Shown here piece by piece: positions 1 through 7,518 of a DNA stretch of 64,000 nt. The position numbers and the translations under genes are program-made. The DNA lies in contig JAFUBT010000006.1 of the NCBI GenBank assembly GCA_017460065.1, positions 20,705 to 84,704 on the forward strand, given 5' to 3'. Source of the DNA: Candidatus Saccharimonadota bacterium. Its GTDB lineage: Bacteria; Patescibacteriota; Saccharimonadia; Saccharimonadales; Saccharimonadaceae. Within the stretch, counting starts at the first letter, position 1, and each line of letters opens with the position of its first letter. The notes beneath the pieces were generated by a model. The model was not told the DNA's origin, searched no databases, and was given only the letters and a program-made list of their open reading frames with translations.

Positions 1-217
1 AAATGAGCGGTAACAGAAAGGTCGTGTAGCCAATAATTTTCAGCAAAAAGTCTTGCGCGCTATTTAGCGCTACACCGCCCTGCCCAAACCAAGCAGCAAC
101 TAAAATAATCGACACGGCAATCATCAAAACAGCACCAATTTGATGCCAAAAACCACCCGGTAGTTCGCGCCGCTGAATTTCTGGCGCTTTTTTCTTTCTA
201 GCACGTTTTTTCGCCAT
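1..217 (-). CDS. FtsK/SpoIIIE-like DNA translocase, N-terminal part only
   Basis: The first 72 codons of a minus-strand gene run off the left edge. The start is the ATG at 217-215, followed by a very basic stretch (AKKRARKKK) and then hydrophobic segments around residues 24-42 and from about residue 52 on. This basic-then-multi-membrane N-terminus, with a conserved-looking PGGFWHQIGAVLM patch, resembles the 4-TM domain of CPR FtsK proteins, which anchor the chromosome-pumping ATPase at the division septum. The ATPase domain lies outside the window, so the name rests on the N-terminus alone. Any small membrane protein with a basic leader is the alternative. Confidence 0.5.
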   Translation of the reverse strand, partial: MAKKRARKKKAPEIQRRELPGGFWHQIGAVLMIAVSIILVAAWFGQGGVALNSAQDFLLKIIGYTTFLLPLI

Positions 218-233
218 ATATACATAATAGCAC

Positions 234-272
234 AAAAATCAGAGATAAAGCATAAGCTCCATCTCTGATTTA
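234..272 (-). terminator. Rho-independent terminator of the 233-aa membrane protein gene
   Basis: An 11-bp stem (AAATCAGAGAT / ATCTCTGATTT) followed on the minus strand by a T-run, starting 10 nt after the stop codon at 283. Confidence 0.8.
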
Positions 273-282
273 AGCCGACAAA

Positions 283-984
283 TTAGTAGGACCAGGAACG
301 GAAATAGTCGTAGACGTCATTCATGCTGTCGTAGCTAGAAGAACTGCCCTTGGCATAGAAGCCAACGAGTAGCGAAACAACCACGATCACGACAGCAACC
401 ACGGCAACCGCGATAGCAACAAAGCGAAGTACGCTGAGATACTTGGTTTCGCCGTGAGCGATTTTTGTGCTGACGAAGTACATTGCGCAAGATGCCGCCA
501 TCAAGATAAGGTTGGCGACAAAGTTGCTACCCCAGAGGGTCGCTTGGCTAACTTCCGTGCTTTTGCGCCCCAATGATAACAGCGAATACAACATAACGCC
601 GATTAAGTTGACGCAGAAAATCGCCGCAAACACTAGAAAGACTTTTGAGACGCAGTGCCAGGATTTTTTCATAGCCTCCAAATTGGTAATCTTGCGGACG
701 GTCATTAAACCAATGATTGCGCAGACGAGAGCCAAGAGCGCGACTACCAAAACCGTGCTGACCTGACCAAGGTTAGAGCCGAGAAAAGTCCCTACGAATG
801 GTACATTAAAGCTCCAGTCGCCCTTGGTGAAGCTCGAGATTGCGGCCATGATAGCGGTAAAACCGAAGAAGGTCGCAAATGCGGTCGTGAAAGCGTTAAT
901 GCCGGCAAGCTTCTTGTTATCGATTTTAAGTTTTGGCATCTTTACCTGGTCAACGATGGATTGACCCGAGTGCTGTTCAGCCAT
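283..984 (-). CDS. Membrane protein of unknown function, four predicted TM segments
   Basis: A 233-aa protein that I do not recognise. It has a roughly 28-residue hydrophilic N-terminus with KMPKLKIDNKK, then hydrophobic segments at about 30-50, 72-97, 115-137, 152-172 and 186-210. The C-terminal tail is short, Ser/Tyr-rich and ends in Trp-Ser-Tyr. The start ATG at 984 has a good Shine-Dalgarno (AAAGGAG) 8 nt upstream and a TATAAT-like box about 15 nt before that, so it is a leadered single gene with its own terminator. The layout resembles small inner-membrane proteins of the DUF4190/DUF5671 kind, but no diagnostic motif is visible. Confidence 0.7.
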   Translation of the reverse strand: MAEQHSGQSIVDQVKMPKLKIDNKKLAGINAFTTAFATFFGFTAIMAAISSFTKGDWSFNVPFVGTFLGSNLGQVSTVLVVALLALVCAIIGLMTVRKITNLEAMKKSWHCVSKVFLVFAAIFCVNLIGVMLYSLLSLGRKSTEVSQATLWGSNFVANLILMAASCAMYFVSTKIAHGETKYLSVLRFVAIAVAVVAVVIVVVSLLVGFYAKGSSSSYDSMNDVYDYFRSWSY

Positions 985-1021
985 GAATAAAACTCCTTTA
1001 GAATTATATATACTTCAATTA

Positions 1022-1062
1022 TAACAAAAAATCGCTCGGCGAGGATAAGCACGAGCGATTTT
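1022..1062 (-). terminator. Rho-independent terminator of pnp
   Basis: A 9-bp stem AATCGCTCG / CGAGCGATT with an unbroken T-run on the minus strand, 12 nt after the pnp stop. Confidence 0.85.
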
Positions 1063-1073
1063 GTAGTGCTGGG

Positions 1074-3257
1074 TTATTTTTGTTCGACACGCTTCATCGA
1101 AAGGCTGAGCCGACCCTTATCGTCAATCGCCTCAAGGCGCACCTTTACCTCATCGCCGACCTGGAGAGCATCCGTGACTTTATCGAGCCGCTTGTCGGAG
1201 ATTTGCGAAATATGTAACATGCCGTCAATGCCTGGTAGGATATTCACAAAAGCGCCAAAATCCTTAATGGAGACGACTTTGCCATTGTAGATTTTGCCGA
1301 CCTCAGGTTCTTCGACGAGCGACTTGACCCATTCAAGCGCCTGGTCGATGGCAGCAGCGTTAACGGCCGAGATGGTGATTAGGCCATCTTCCGAGATATT
1401 AATCTCAGCACCAGTTTCGGCAGTAATCTTGTTGATTGTTTCGCCGCCTTTGCCGATAACAGTGCCAATCTTGTCGGGATTAATCTTGAGCTTCTCGATA
1501 CGGGGAGCGTACGGGCTGAGCTGGTCGCGCGGTGCGGCGAGCACGCTTAGCATGTGCTCCATAATGAACATCCGGCCAGCATGCGCTTTTTGGATGGCTT
1601 CAGCCAAAACGCTAATCGGCAGGCCGTGAACTTTCATATCCATCTGAAGTGCCGTAATACCCTCGGTCGTACCGGTAACCTTGAAGTCCATATCGCCGGC
1701 AAAATCTTCGGCATCCATTAGGTCGGTCAATACGTATGGCTTGTCGCCGTCCATCATTAGGCCCATCGCAACGCCAGCGACTGGCCGTTTGAGTGGTACG
1801 CCGGCATCCATCAGCGCCAGACAAGAGCTACAAGTCGCCGCCATCGAAGTGGAGCCGTTTTGCGACATGATTTCGGTGACGCTGCGAATGGCGTAGGGGA
1901 ATTCCTCCTCGCTAGGCAGAACCGGAATAAGGGCGCGCTCGGCCAGATAGCCATGGCCGATTTCGCGACGGCCTGGGCTGCCAATCCGGCCGACTTCACC
2001 CACGGTATAACTCGGTGCGTTGTAATGGTGCATGTAGCGACGCGTACCGTCGGTGACTTCCATCGTGTCAACCAACTGGGCATAGCTGAGTGGTGCCAGA
2101 GTAACAATATTCATGGCTTGCGTAACACCGCGCGTAAAGAGGCTAGAGCCGTGCGTACGCGGCAGTAGACCGACCTGGGAACTAAGCGGACGCACTTCGT
2201 CTAGCTTGCGACCATCCGGGCGAATGCCGTCTTTGATGATGCGTTCGCGCACGTCTTTTTTGACGGCAAGCTCGAAAGCCTCATTGTAGCCACTACGAAA
2301 ATGCTCGTCATAGTATTGTGTACGCGTGGTCATCTTTTCTTCGTCGCTCATTTTGGCGGTGACGCCGGCCTCTTCGTCGCTGATTTCCTGCGAAAATTCG
2401 TCGTGCATACGCCATTTTATCTCGTCAATCAGGTGGTTGCGCTCTACCGCGTCTTGCGTGCGCAAATTGTCGCCCAGTTTACCAACTATCCATTGGTCGA
2501 CCTTCTGCTGGACTTCTTCACTTGGGAGTACTAAGCTATATTCTTGCTCGACCACCCCGACTTTTTCGCGCAGTTCATTCTGTAGAGCAATAGCGGGCTG
2601 AATCATCTTGAGGCCCCACTCGAGACCGCCAACGATGACGTCTTCCGACACTTCATTCGCGCCAGCCTCCACCATAGTAATACCGGAATCTTTACCAGCT
2701 ACGACCAGATCGAGGTCTGAAGCTTCGCGCTCGGCGGGCGACAAAAAAGCGCGATATTCGCCATTCACGCGGCCGATACGCAGACCAGCAATTGGGCCAT
2801 CAAATGGCGTACCAGATAGCATCAACGCACTGGACGCAGCGATCATTGCAATGACGTCTGGACGAAAATCTGGATCCATCGATAAAACCGTCGTGACAAC
2901 TTGAACTTCTTGGCGGTAGCCTTTGGGGAACAATGGGCGAATCGGTCGGTCGATTAAGCGACCAATCAATACGGCGTTATCAGAGGGGCGCCCCTCGCGC
3001 TTAATAAATTTACTGCTGCTAATTTTGCCCGAGGCGTAGTATTTTTCCTCGTAGTCGATTGAGAGCGGGAAGAAATCTTGCACAACTGGCTTAGTGCCAA
3101 CCACGACCGAGCCAAGTACTACAGTATCACCGTAACTCACTAAAACTGACGCAGTCGAACGAAAGCCAACACGGTTGACTTCCAGGCTTAGTGGGCGGCC
3201 ACAAAAATCCGTTTCCACTTTAAAGGTGTGCTTACCGCTGGGATTAATAATCTCCAT
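1074..3257 (-). CDS. pnp: Polyribonucleotide nucleotidyltransferase (PNPase)
   Basis: 727 aa, full length. PNPase is the phosphorolytic 3'-to-5' exoribonuclease of mRNA decay and acts as a trimer. Two RNase PH-like domains can be seen. The first carries RLIDRPIRPLFPKG; the second carries the MHHYNAPSYTVGEVGR and SPGRREIGHG signatures and the catalytic-site patch GDMDFKVTGT. A KH domain with VIGKGGETI (about 580) and a C-terminal S1 domain (GKVVSIKDFGAFVNI, about 655) follow. The ATG at 3257 has Shine-Dalgarno AAAGGA and a leader of about 95 nt that can fold on itself. rpsO lies upstream in the same direction, the classic neighbour, but an opposite-strand gene sits between them. Confidence 0.98.
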   Translation of the reverse strand: MEIINPSGKHTFKVETDFCGRPLSLEVNRVGFRSTASVLVSYGDTVVLGSVVVGTKPVVQDFFPLSIDYEEKYYASGKISSSKFIKREGRPSDNAVLIGRLIDRPIRPLFPKGYRQEVQVVTTVLSMDPDFRPDVIAMIAASSALMLSGTPFDGPIAGLRIGRVNGEYRAFLSPAEREASDLDLVVAGKDSGITMVEAGANEVSEDVIVGGLEWGLKMIQPAIALQNELREKVGVVEQEYSLVLPSEEVQQKVDQWIVGKLGDNLRTQDAVERNHLIDEIKWRMHDEFSQEISDEEAGVTAKMSDEEKMTTRTQYYDEHFRSGYNEAFELAVKKDVRERIIKDGIRPDGRKLDEVRPLSSQVGLLPRTHGSSLFTRGVTQAMNIVTLAPLSYAQLVDTMEVTDGTRRYMHHYNAPSYTVGEVGRIGSPGRREIGHGYLAERALIPVLPSEEEFPYAIRSVTEIMSQNGSTSMAATCSSCLALMDAGVPLKRPVAGVAMGLMMDGDKPYVLTDLMDAEDFAGDMDFKVTGTTEGITALQMDMKVHGLPISVLAEAIQKAHAGRMFIMEHMLSVLAAPRDQLSPYAPRIEKLKINPDKIGTVIGKGGETINKITAETGAEINISEDGLITISAVNAAAIDQALEWVKSLVEEPEVGKIYNGKVVSIKDFGAFVNILPGIDGMLHISQISDKRLDKVTDALQVGDEVKVRLEAIDDKGRLSLSMKRVEQK

Positions 3258-3365
3258 TTGTCCTTTCCTCGAGAAAAATAATAAGTATTCAGAGGCAAAC
3301 TGCCGGATTTTGCCACAAAATATCTATCATTTTTCTCGATAGTTATACTTGCTGGTTCTATTATA
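3258..3365 (-). promoter_or_regulatory. pnp promoter and long foldback 5' leader
   Basis: On the minus strand an extended -10 (TGA-TATAAT, 3360-3365) is followed by about 95 nt of leader. Bases 3270-3285 and 3321-3339 form a stem of roughly 13 bp (GAGAAAAATGATA against TTATTATTTTTCTC). PNPase is autoregulated through a cleaved leader hairpin in Escherichia coli; a similar use here is inference. Confidence 0.55.
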
Positions 3366-3380
3366 TCATAGTCGTAGATA

Positions 3381-3409
3381 TTGACATTTTTCGTTGTTTG
3401 TGTTAAAAT
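3381..3409 (+). promoter_or_regulatory. Consensus promoter of the 223-aa orphan gene
   Basis: TTGACA (3381-3386), 17-nt spacer, extended TGT and TAAAAT (3404-3409). It faces the divergent pnp promoter. Confidence 0.85.
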
Positions 3410-3473
3410 AAGGATTGAGCCGAATATTTTGGCTAGTTTTTGCCAATAGTACAAAAATGGAGGTGGGTTCACA

Positions 3474-4145
3474 TTGGCAGCACTTAAAATGGTTACTAGA
3501 ACTGAATTGACCCTCGGAGAAGAGAACTTCGACGAGGCCGCTGTTCGCGGCCTCTGGGCTGAGCTGTGCGGCGAAGCAAACGCAACGATGCGGGCTATCG
3601 CGCACGAGGACGGGGTACACCTATTGCTCTATCCGTTTCGACACTACGAAGTCCATTTTGAAACAGGCGAAATGGACGCAAAACAAGCGGAGAGATTCCG
3701 GACCGAAGTGGCCTGGAGCCGCAAACTCGTCTTAGACGGAGTTTTCCCGTCTACCGACGACATCATTAACAATCTGTGGGTGCCAATTCGCAAATGCGCA
3801 GATCGTCACAGCAGTCACTACGGCAAGCGAGTATTTGGTTTGTCGCGCCAAGAGCTCAAAGACTTACGATATGTCGCCTGCCTAATCTCGAGCAATCGCT
3901 CTGTCGACCAGGCGGAAACGCCGCAGGAATATGCTACTGAGATTAGCTTCTTAGTTAGCAATACCGACCAAGAAGACTGGTCTGATGAGCGTGTCACACG
4001 GACACTCGATAATGCGGTCACGCTGTTCGGTGATGCGCTGCGGGCGCACATTGAAAAGCAGTCCCCATCTTACATGGACTGCGTCTGGCTATTGGACCAG
4101 CTGTCAACAGATTTTGCCGACGCCCTGGTAAACTTGGAGTTCTAG
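3474..4145 (+). CDS. Orphan protein of unknown function (223 aa)
   Basis: Not recognised. The start is TTG at 3474, chosen because a strong Shine-Dalgarno (GGAGGTGG, 3459-3466) lies 7 nt upstream and a consensus promoter about 70 nt upstream. The protein is acidic, has no signal peptide or membrane segment, and looks mostly alpha-helical, with scattered Trp and Cys and no obvious catalytic motif. It is a single-gene unit with its own promoter and terminator, inserted between rpsO and pnp on the other strand. The same arrangement recurs at three other unknown genes in this window (20427-21050, 40043-40450, 56313-56864). Confidence 0.8.
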   Translation: MAALKMVTRTELTLGEENFDEAAVRGLWAELCGEANATMRAIAHEDGVHLLLYPFRHYEVHFETGEMDAKQAERFRTEVAWSRKLVLDGVFPSTDDIINNLWVPIRKCADRHSSHYGKRVFGLSRQELKDLRYVACLISSNRSVDQAETPQEYATEISFLVSNTDQEDWSDERVTRTLDNAVTLFGDALRAHIEKQSPSYMDCVWLLDQLSTDFADALVNLEF

Positions 4146-4152
4146 ATTCCAT

Positions 4153-4187
4153 AAAAATAACCCCAGCTGAATGGCTGGGGTTTTTCT
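4153..4187. terminator. Bidirectional terminator between the orphan gene and rpsO
   Basis: AACCCCAGC / GGCTGGGGTT stem (4159-4182) with A-run and T-run flanks. It serves both converging genes. Confidence 0.85.
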
Positions 4188-4197
4188 TGCGCTGCGA

Positions 4198-4464
4198 TTA
4201 TTTGCGTAGGCCGAGCTTGGCGACAGTTGCCTTGTAGCTTTCGAAATCGGTCTTCTCGAGATACTTGAGCAACTTTTTGCGCTGACCAACCATCTGAATT
4301 AGACCGCGCTTGGCCATGAAGTCGTGCTTGTTTTGCTTAACGTGTTCGGTAACTTCCTTTATGCGCTCGGTCAAAATCGAGACCTGCACCTCTGGAGATC
4401 CGACATCCTTGTCGCTGCGAGCAAGCTTCTTGATCGCCTTGGCTTTATTATCTTTTGTAATCAT
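4198..4464 (-). CDS. rpsO: 30S ribosomal protein S15
   Basis: 88 aa from the ATG at 4464, the usual S15 length. An in-frame TTG at 4473 would add three residues but lies within the spacer to the -10 box. S15 binds 16S rRNA helices in the platform and starts assembly of the central domain. Family signatures are GSPEVQVSILTERI (about 22-35), the HDFMAKRGLIQMVGQRKKLL segment and the C-terminal AKLGLRK. A TAAAAT box ends 9 nt before the ATG with no Shine-Dalgarno, so the message would be nearly leaderless. pnp follows in the same direction but is separated by the opposite-strand 223-aa gene. Confidence 0.97.
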   Translation of the reverse strand: MITKDNKAKAIKKLARSDKDVGSPEVQVSILTERIKEVTEHVKQNKHDFMAKRGLIQMVGQRKKLLKYLEKTDFESYKATVAKLGLRK

Positions 4465-4473
4465 ATTGAGCAA

Positions 4474-4479
4474 ATTTTA
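4474..4479 (-). promoter_or_regulatory. rpsO -10 box, near-leaderless start
   Basis: TGC-TAAAAT on the minus strand, 9 nt before the rpsO ATG; no Shine-Dalgarno in between. Confidence 0.55.
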
Positions 4480-4511
4480 GCACAAAATCAGAGAATATGC
4501 AACAGGGGCGC

Positions 4512-5873
4512 CTATTTACTATTCATATACTTTATCAACGCCGAACGCAAATCTTTGACTGGCAGGACAAATTTATCTTTGATGGTAGCCGGCGCGATGG
4601 CGTGCGCAAAGCCAAGTTTTTTCGCTTCGGCAATGCGACGATCGGCGGCCGTCACACTGCGGACCTCGCCGCCTAAGCCAATTTCACCAAAGACAACTAA
4701 CTTCTCATCCAGCTTGCGCCCAGCCGCCGCACTGGCGATTGCCATACATACCGCCAAGTCAGCCGCCGCGGCGTCATTCAAACGCAAACCGCCTACTACG
4801 TTAATAAAAATGTCTTTATCTTGCAATTTAAGTTTGGTGCGTTTTTCGAGCACGGCGATGAGTAAGTTGAGGCGATTTAGGTCGAAGCCAGACGCCGTAC
4901 GCTTGGGATAGCCAAAATTTGTTGGGTTCACTAAGGCCTGAATCTCAACCAAGAGCGGGCGCGTGCCCTCGATGGTTGCCATGATAATACTGCCGTCAAC
5001 GTTTTGACGTTCAGACAGTAGCGCTTCGGATGGATTTTTGACTTCCACAAGGCCTTGGCTAGCCATCTCGAAAATTGCTACTTCGTTAGTGGAGCCAAAG
5101 CGGTTTTTGACGGCGCGAACGGTCTTGAAGCCGCCATAACGATCACCCTCGAAGTTTAGCACTACGTCGACCAGGTGCTCAAGAACCTTCGGCCCGGCCA
5201 AAGTGCCATCCTTAGTCACGTGGCCGACAATCACGACGGCGGTGTTGCTGGTCTTGGCGGCGCGAATGATTAGATTGCCACAGTTACTTACTTGACTAAC
5301 CGTACCAGGAGCTGAACTAATTTCGGCCATCGATAAAGTCTGAATCGAATCGACAATTACCAGCTCGTACTCGCCGCCCTCAATGGTCTTGGCGATATCA
5401 TTGCCGGATGTCGAACTGGCAAAATGCAGCTTGTCCGAGGCGGCACCAAGACGAACGGCACGCAGCTTTACCTGCCCAGCCGATTCCTCGCCCGAGACGT
5501 AGAGTACTTTATGCTGCGCCGCGACGACGGCACAAATTTGCATCAGTAGAGTCGACTTGCCAATGCCGGGTTGCCCCGCCAATAGACTAACCGAGCCGAG
5601 CAAAATACCGCCACCCAGCACGGCGTCCAGCTCTGCGAAGCTAGTCGGCAACCGGCTACCGGTGTCAGACGGGACGATAGTGTTGATTGAGACGGCTTCG
5701 AGGCGTTTGCCAGACACGGCGCCTCGCGCCAGAGCGGTTTTGGCTTCCGCTTCGACCACGGGCGCTCGCTCGACAAGGGTGTTCCACTCGCCGCAATTTT
5801 CGCAGCGCCCCGCCCACTTAGTGAAGCTCGCGCCACAATTCTGGCATACAAAGCTCGACCGCGCCTTCGCCAT
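4512..5873 (-). CDS. radA: DNA repair protein RadA (Sms)
   Basis: 453 aa, full length. RadA is a hexameric DnaB-like ATPase that helps RecA-driven branch migration. Seen in order: a four-cysteine zinc finger (CQNC...CENC, residues 10-29), the Walker A motif GQPGIGKST (about 105), the RadA-specific KNRFGSTNE motif (about 265), and a C-terminal Lon-protease-like fold (NVVGGLRLNDAAAADLAV). The stop of clpP and the ATG of radA are separated by a single base, so radA is translated from the same message as clpP and probably shares its heat-shock control. Confidence 0.97.
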   Translation of the reverse strand: MAKARSSFVCQNCGASFTKWAGRCENCGEWNTLVERAPVVEAEAKTALARGAVSGKRLEAVSINTIVPSDTGSRLPTSFAELDAVLGGGILLGSVSLLAGQPGIGKSTLLMQICAVVAAQHKVLYVSGEESAGQVKLRAVRLGAASDKLHFASSTSGNDIAKTIEGGEYELVIVDSIQTLSMAEISSAPGTVSQVSNCGNLIIRAAKTSNTAVVIVGHVTKDGTLAGPKVLEHLVDVVLNFEGDRYGGFKTVRAVKNRFGSTNEVAIFEMASQGLVEVKNPSEALLSERQNVDGSIIMATIEGTRPLLVEIQALVNPTNFGYPKRTASGFDLNRLNLLIAVLEKRTKLKLQDKDIFINVVGGLRLNDAAAADLAVCMAIASAAAGRKLDEKLVVFGEIGLGGEVRSVTAADRRIAEAKKLGFAHAIAPATIKDKFVLPVKDLRSALIKYMNSK

Positions 5874-5874
5874 A

Positions 5875-6456
5875 CTAAGCTAAAACCTCGTCGACGATGC
5901 CGTACTTTTGCGCTTCGGCGGCCGACATCCAGTTATCTCGATCCATGTCTTTTTCGATGGTCTTGACATCCTTGCCGGTATTTTTGGCCATCATATCGAT
6001 CAAGACCTGCTTGAGGTAGATACCCTCTTTGAGGGCAATTTCTTGGTCGGTAATTTTGCCCTCTGTGCCAGAGCTAGGCTGGTGAATCACGATACGTGCG
6101 TTGGGCAAGGCGTAGCGCTTACCTTTGGCGCCGGCCGATAGCAACATCGCGCCCATCGAAGCCTGCAGGCCAATACCGATGGTCTGTACGTCCGGCTCGA
6201 TGTAGTTCATGGTGTCGATGATTGCTAAGCCGTCATAAACCGAACCACCAGGGGAATTAATATACAATTTGATGTCTTTTTTGGGGTCTTCGTAGGCTAG
6301 GTGCAACAGCTGCGCAATGACAATATTAGCAGTCTCGGGCGTTACTTGATCACCCAGAAAAACTACGCGCTCTTTGAGTAGGCGCGAGTAAATGTCATAA
6401 GCGCGCTCACCACGGTTGGTTTCCTCGACCACGGTTGGGACTAAATAATTTTTCAC
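5875..6456 (-). CDS. clpP: ATP-dependent Clp protease proteolytic subunit
   Basis: 193 aa, full length. ClpP forms the tetradecameric serine protease chamber used by ClpC. The catalytic Ser lies in [13 protein letters not shown] (about 98) and the His in [11 protein letters not shown] (about 123); the following ITDQEIAL segment and a later Asp are as in the family. The start is GTG at 6456, 4 nt after the Shine-Dalgarno AAAGGAGG (6461-6468). An ATG two bases upstream opens directly onto TGA and cannot be used. A perfect CIRCE operator overlaps the promoter, so HrcA control is expected. radA follows after one base. Confidence 0.97.
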   Translation of the reverse strand: MKNYLVPTVVEETNRGERAYDIYSRLLKERVVFLGDQVTPETANIVIAQLLHLAYEDPKKDIKLYINSPGGSVYDGLAIIDTMNYIEPDVQTIGIGLQASMGAMLLSAGAKGKRYALPNARIVIHQPSSGTEGKITDQEIALKEGIYLKQVLIDMMAKNTGKDVKTIEKDMDRDNWMSAAEAQKYGIVDEVLA

Positions 6457-6474
6457 ATTTCCTCCTTTAGAAAT

Positions 6475-6512
6475 ATCTTAACTGTTTAGCACTCGTATGT
6501 CAAGAGTGCTAA
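6475..6512 (-). promoter_or_regulatory. CIRCE operator with embedded clpP promoter
   Basis: TTAGCACTC-N9-GAGTGCTAA (6486-6512) matches the HrcA operator consensus at all 18 positions. On the minus strand its N9 loop contains the -35 (TTGACA, 6503-6498); after 17 nt comes the -10 (TAAGAT, 6480-6475). HrcA binding would cover the promoter. Confidence 0.93.
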
Positions 6513-7466
6513 CTAGAGCTCGCTAGCGGCCGGCAGCTGTTTAGCGTTGCTATCAATGCTCTCTTGCAGCTGACCAAGGTGCTCTACTAGCTGGTTATAT
6601 TTCGCGACAATCTGGTTTGTTTCGTCAATAAGAGCCGAAAGCGCCTGATACTCTTGATTCAGTAGTTGCTGACGGCTAAGTAAGCGGTTGCGCTCGCTGT
6701 TCAATGCGTCGCGCTCAGCGTAAGTGGACCAACCGCGCCCCGCTCGTACATTGTAATTATCGATGTCGGCGCCGAGCTGAGTGTAGCTCTGTTCGTAGGC
6801 GCTAGTGCGTTGGTCGATTTCGGTTTTCTTGGCCTGAATTTGCGCGTACAATGCCTCCGCCTCCTGGCGTTGGCCGGTCAGAATTGCATCATAGGCCTGA
6901 AAGTACGCAACCACCGCATCGAGTTGATTAAAGTATCGAGCATAATGTTCTCGCAGTACACTGCCGAGTTTGGCGCTTTCGAGTTGCGTGCCAATGATTG
7001 AATGCAATTCATCTACGTAATCTTCGCTTTCATAGTTCTCCATGTGGCCAGCCAATGCAGCTTTGTTATCTTCAAAAATCTGCAGAAGCAGTGGCTCGAG
7101 CTCCTGTTTTTCGCGCGCTGAGCTACGCTCCCAGACAGCGTGCAGCAATTCGTGCGCCAAAACCGCTTCTTTGATACCGTCAAGCTCCTCACTATCAATA
7201 TCGTAAACGTAAATACGCTTGGCATAATAACACCCCAAGGTCGAAGTTTGTGCGTTTACGGTCGGGCAGTTCTTATTGAAATCCGCAGCGGCTTGCAATT
7301 CGGGGCGCGATGCGCGCAAAATGCGATCGCCCTCACCAGTCAAGTCAATGTGATTAATAATCGTCGCAAGTTCGGCGCTCGGCTCATAGTTGAAGCCAAG
7401 CACAAAATCATAAACCAAATCGTAATTTGCGTAAGCAACACCGGCTGCAGCAATGAGGCAGACCAA
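6513..7466 (-). CDS. Membrane-anchored HExxH protein with coiled-coil C-terminus
   Basis: 317 aa from the TTG at 7466, but the real start is probably further upstream. The frame stays open to within the clpC stop and encodes a basic patch (KRGKLRR) directly before the hydrophobic segment LIILVCLIAAAGVAYA, the normal layout of a membrane anchor. An ATC at 7517 or 7514, 5-8 nt after AAGGA, would give about 334 aa. Residues 107-111 (HELLH) form a zinc-metallopeptidase HExxH motif with downstream Glu candidates. The C-terminal half (about 195-305) is a long heptad-rich coiled coil. The substrate is unknown. It follows clpC and lies 56 nt before clpP, next to the clpP CIRCE. Confidence 0.75.
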   Translation of the reverse strand: MVCLIAAAGVAYANYDLVYDFVLGFNYEPSAELATIINHIDLTGEGDRILRASRPELQAAADFNKNCPTVNAQTSTLGCYYAKRIYVYDIDSEELDGIKEAVLAHELLHAVWERSSAREKQELEPLLLQIFEDNKAALAGHMENYESEDYVDELHSIIGTQLESAKLGSVLREHYARYFNQLDAVVAYFQAYDAILTGQRQEAEALYAQIQAKKTEIDQRTSAYEQSYTQLGADIDNYNVRAGRGWSTYAERDALNSERNRLLSRQQLLNQEYQALSALIDETNQIVAKYNQLVEHLGQLQESIDSNAKQLPAASEL

Positions 7467-7518
7467 AATAATGAGTCTTCGAAGCTTGCCGCGTTTAGGT
7501 TGTGTTGTTTCGATGATG

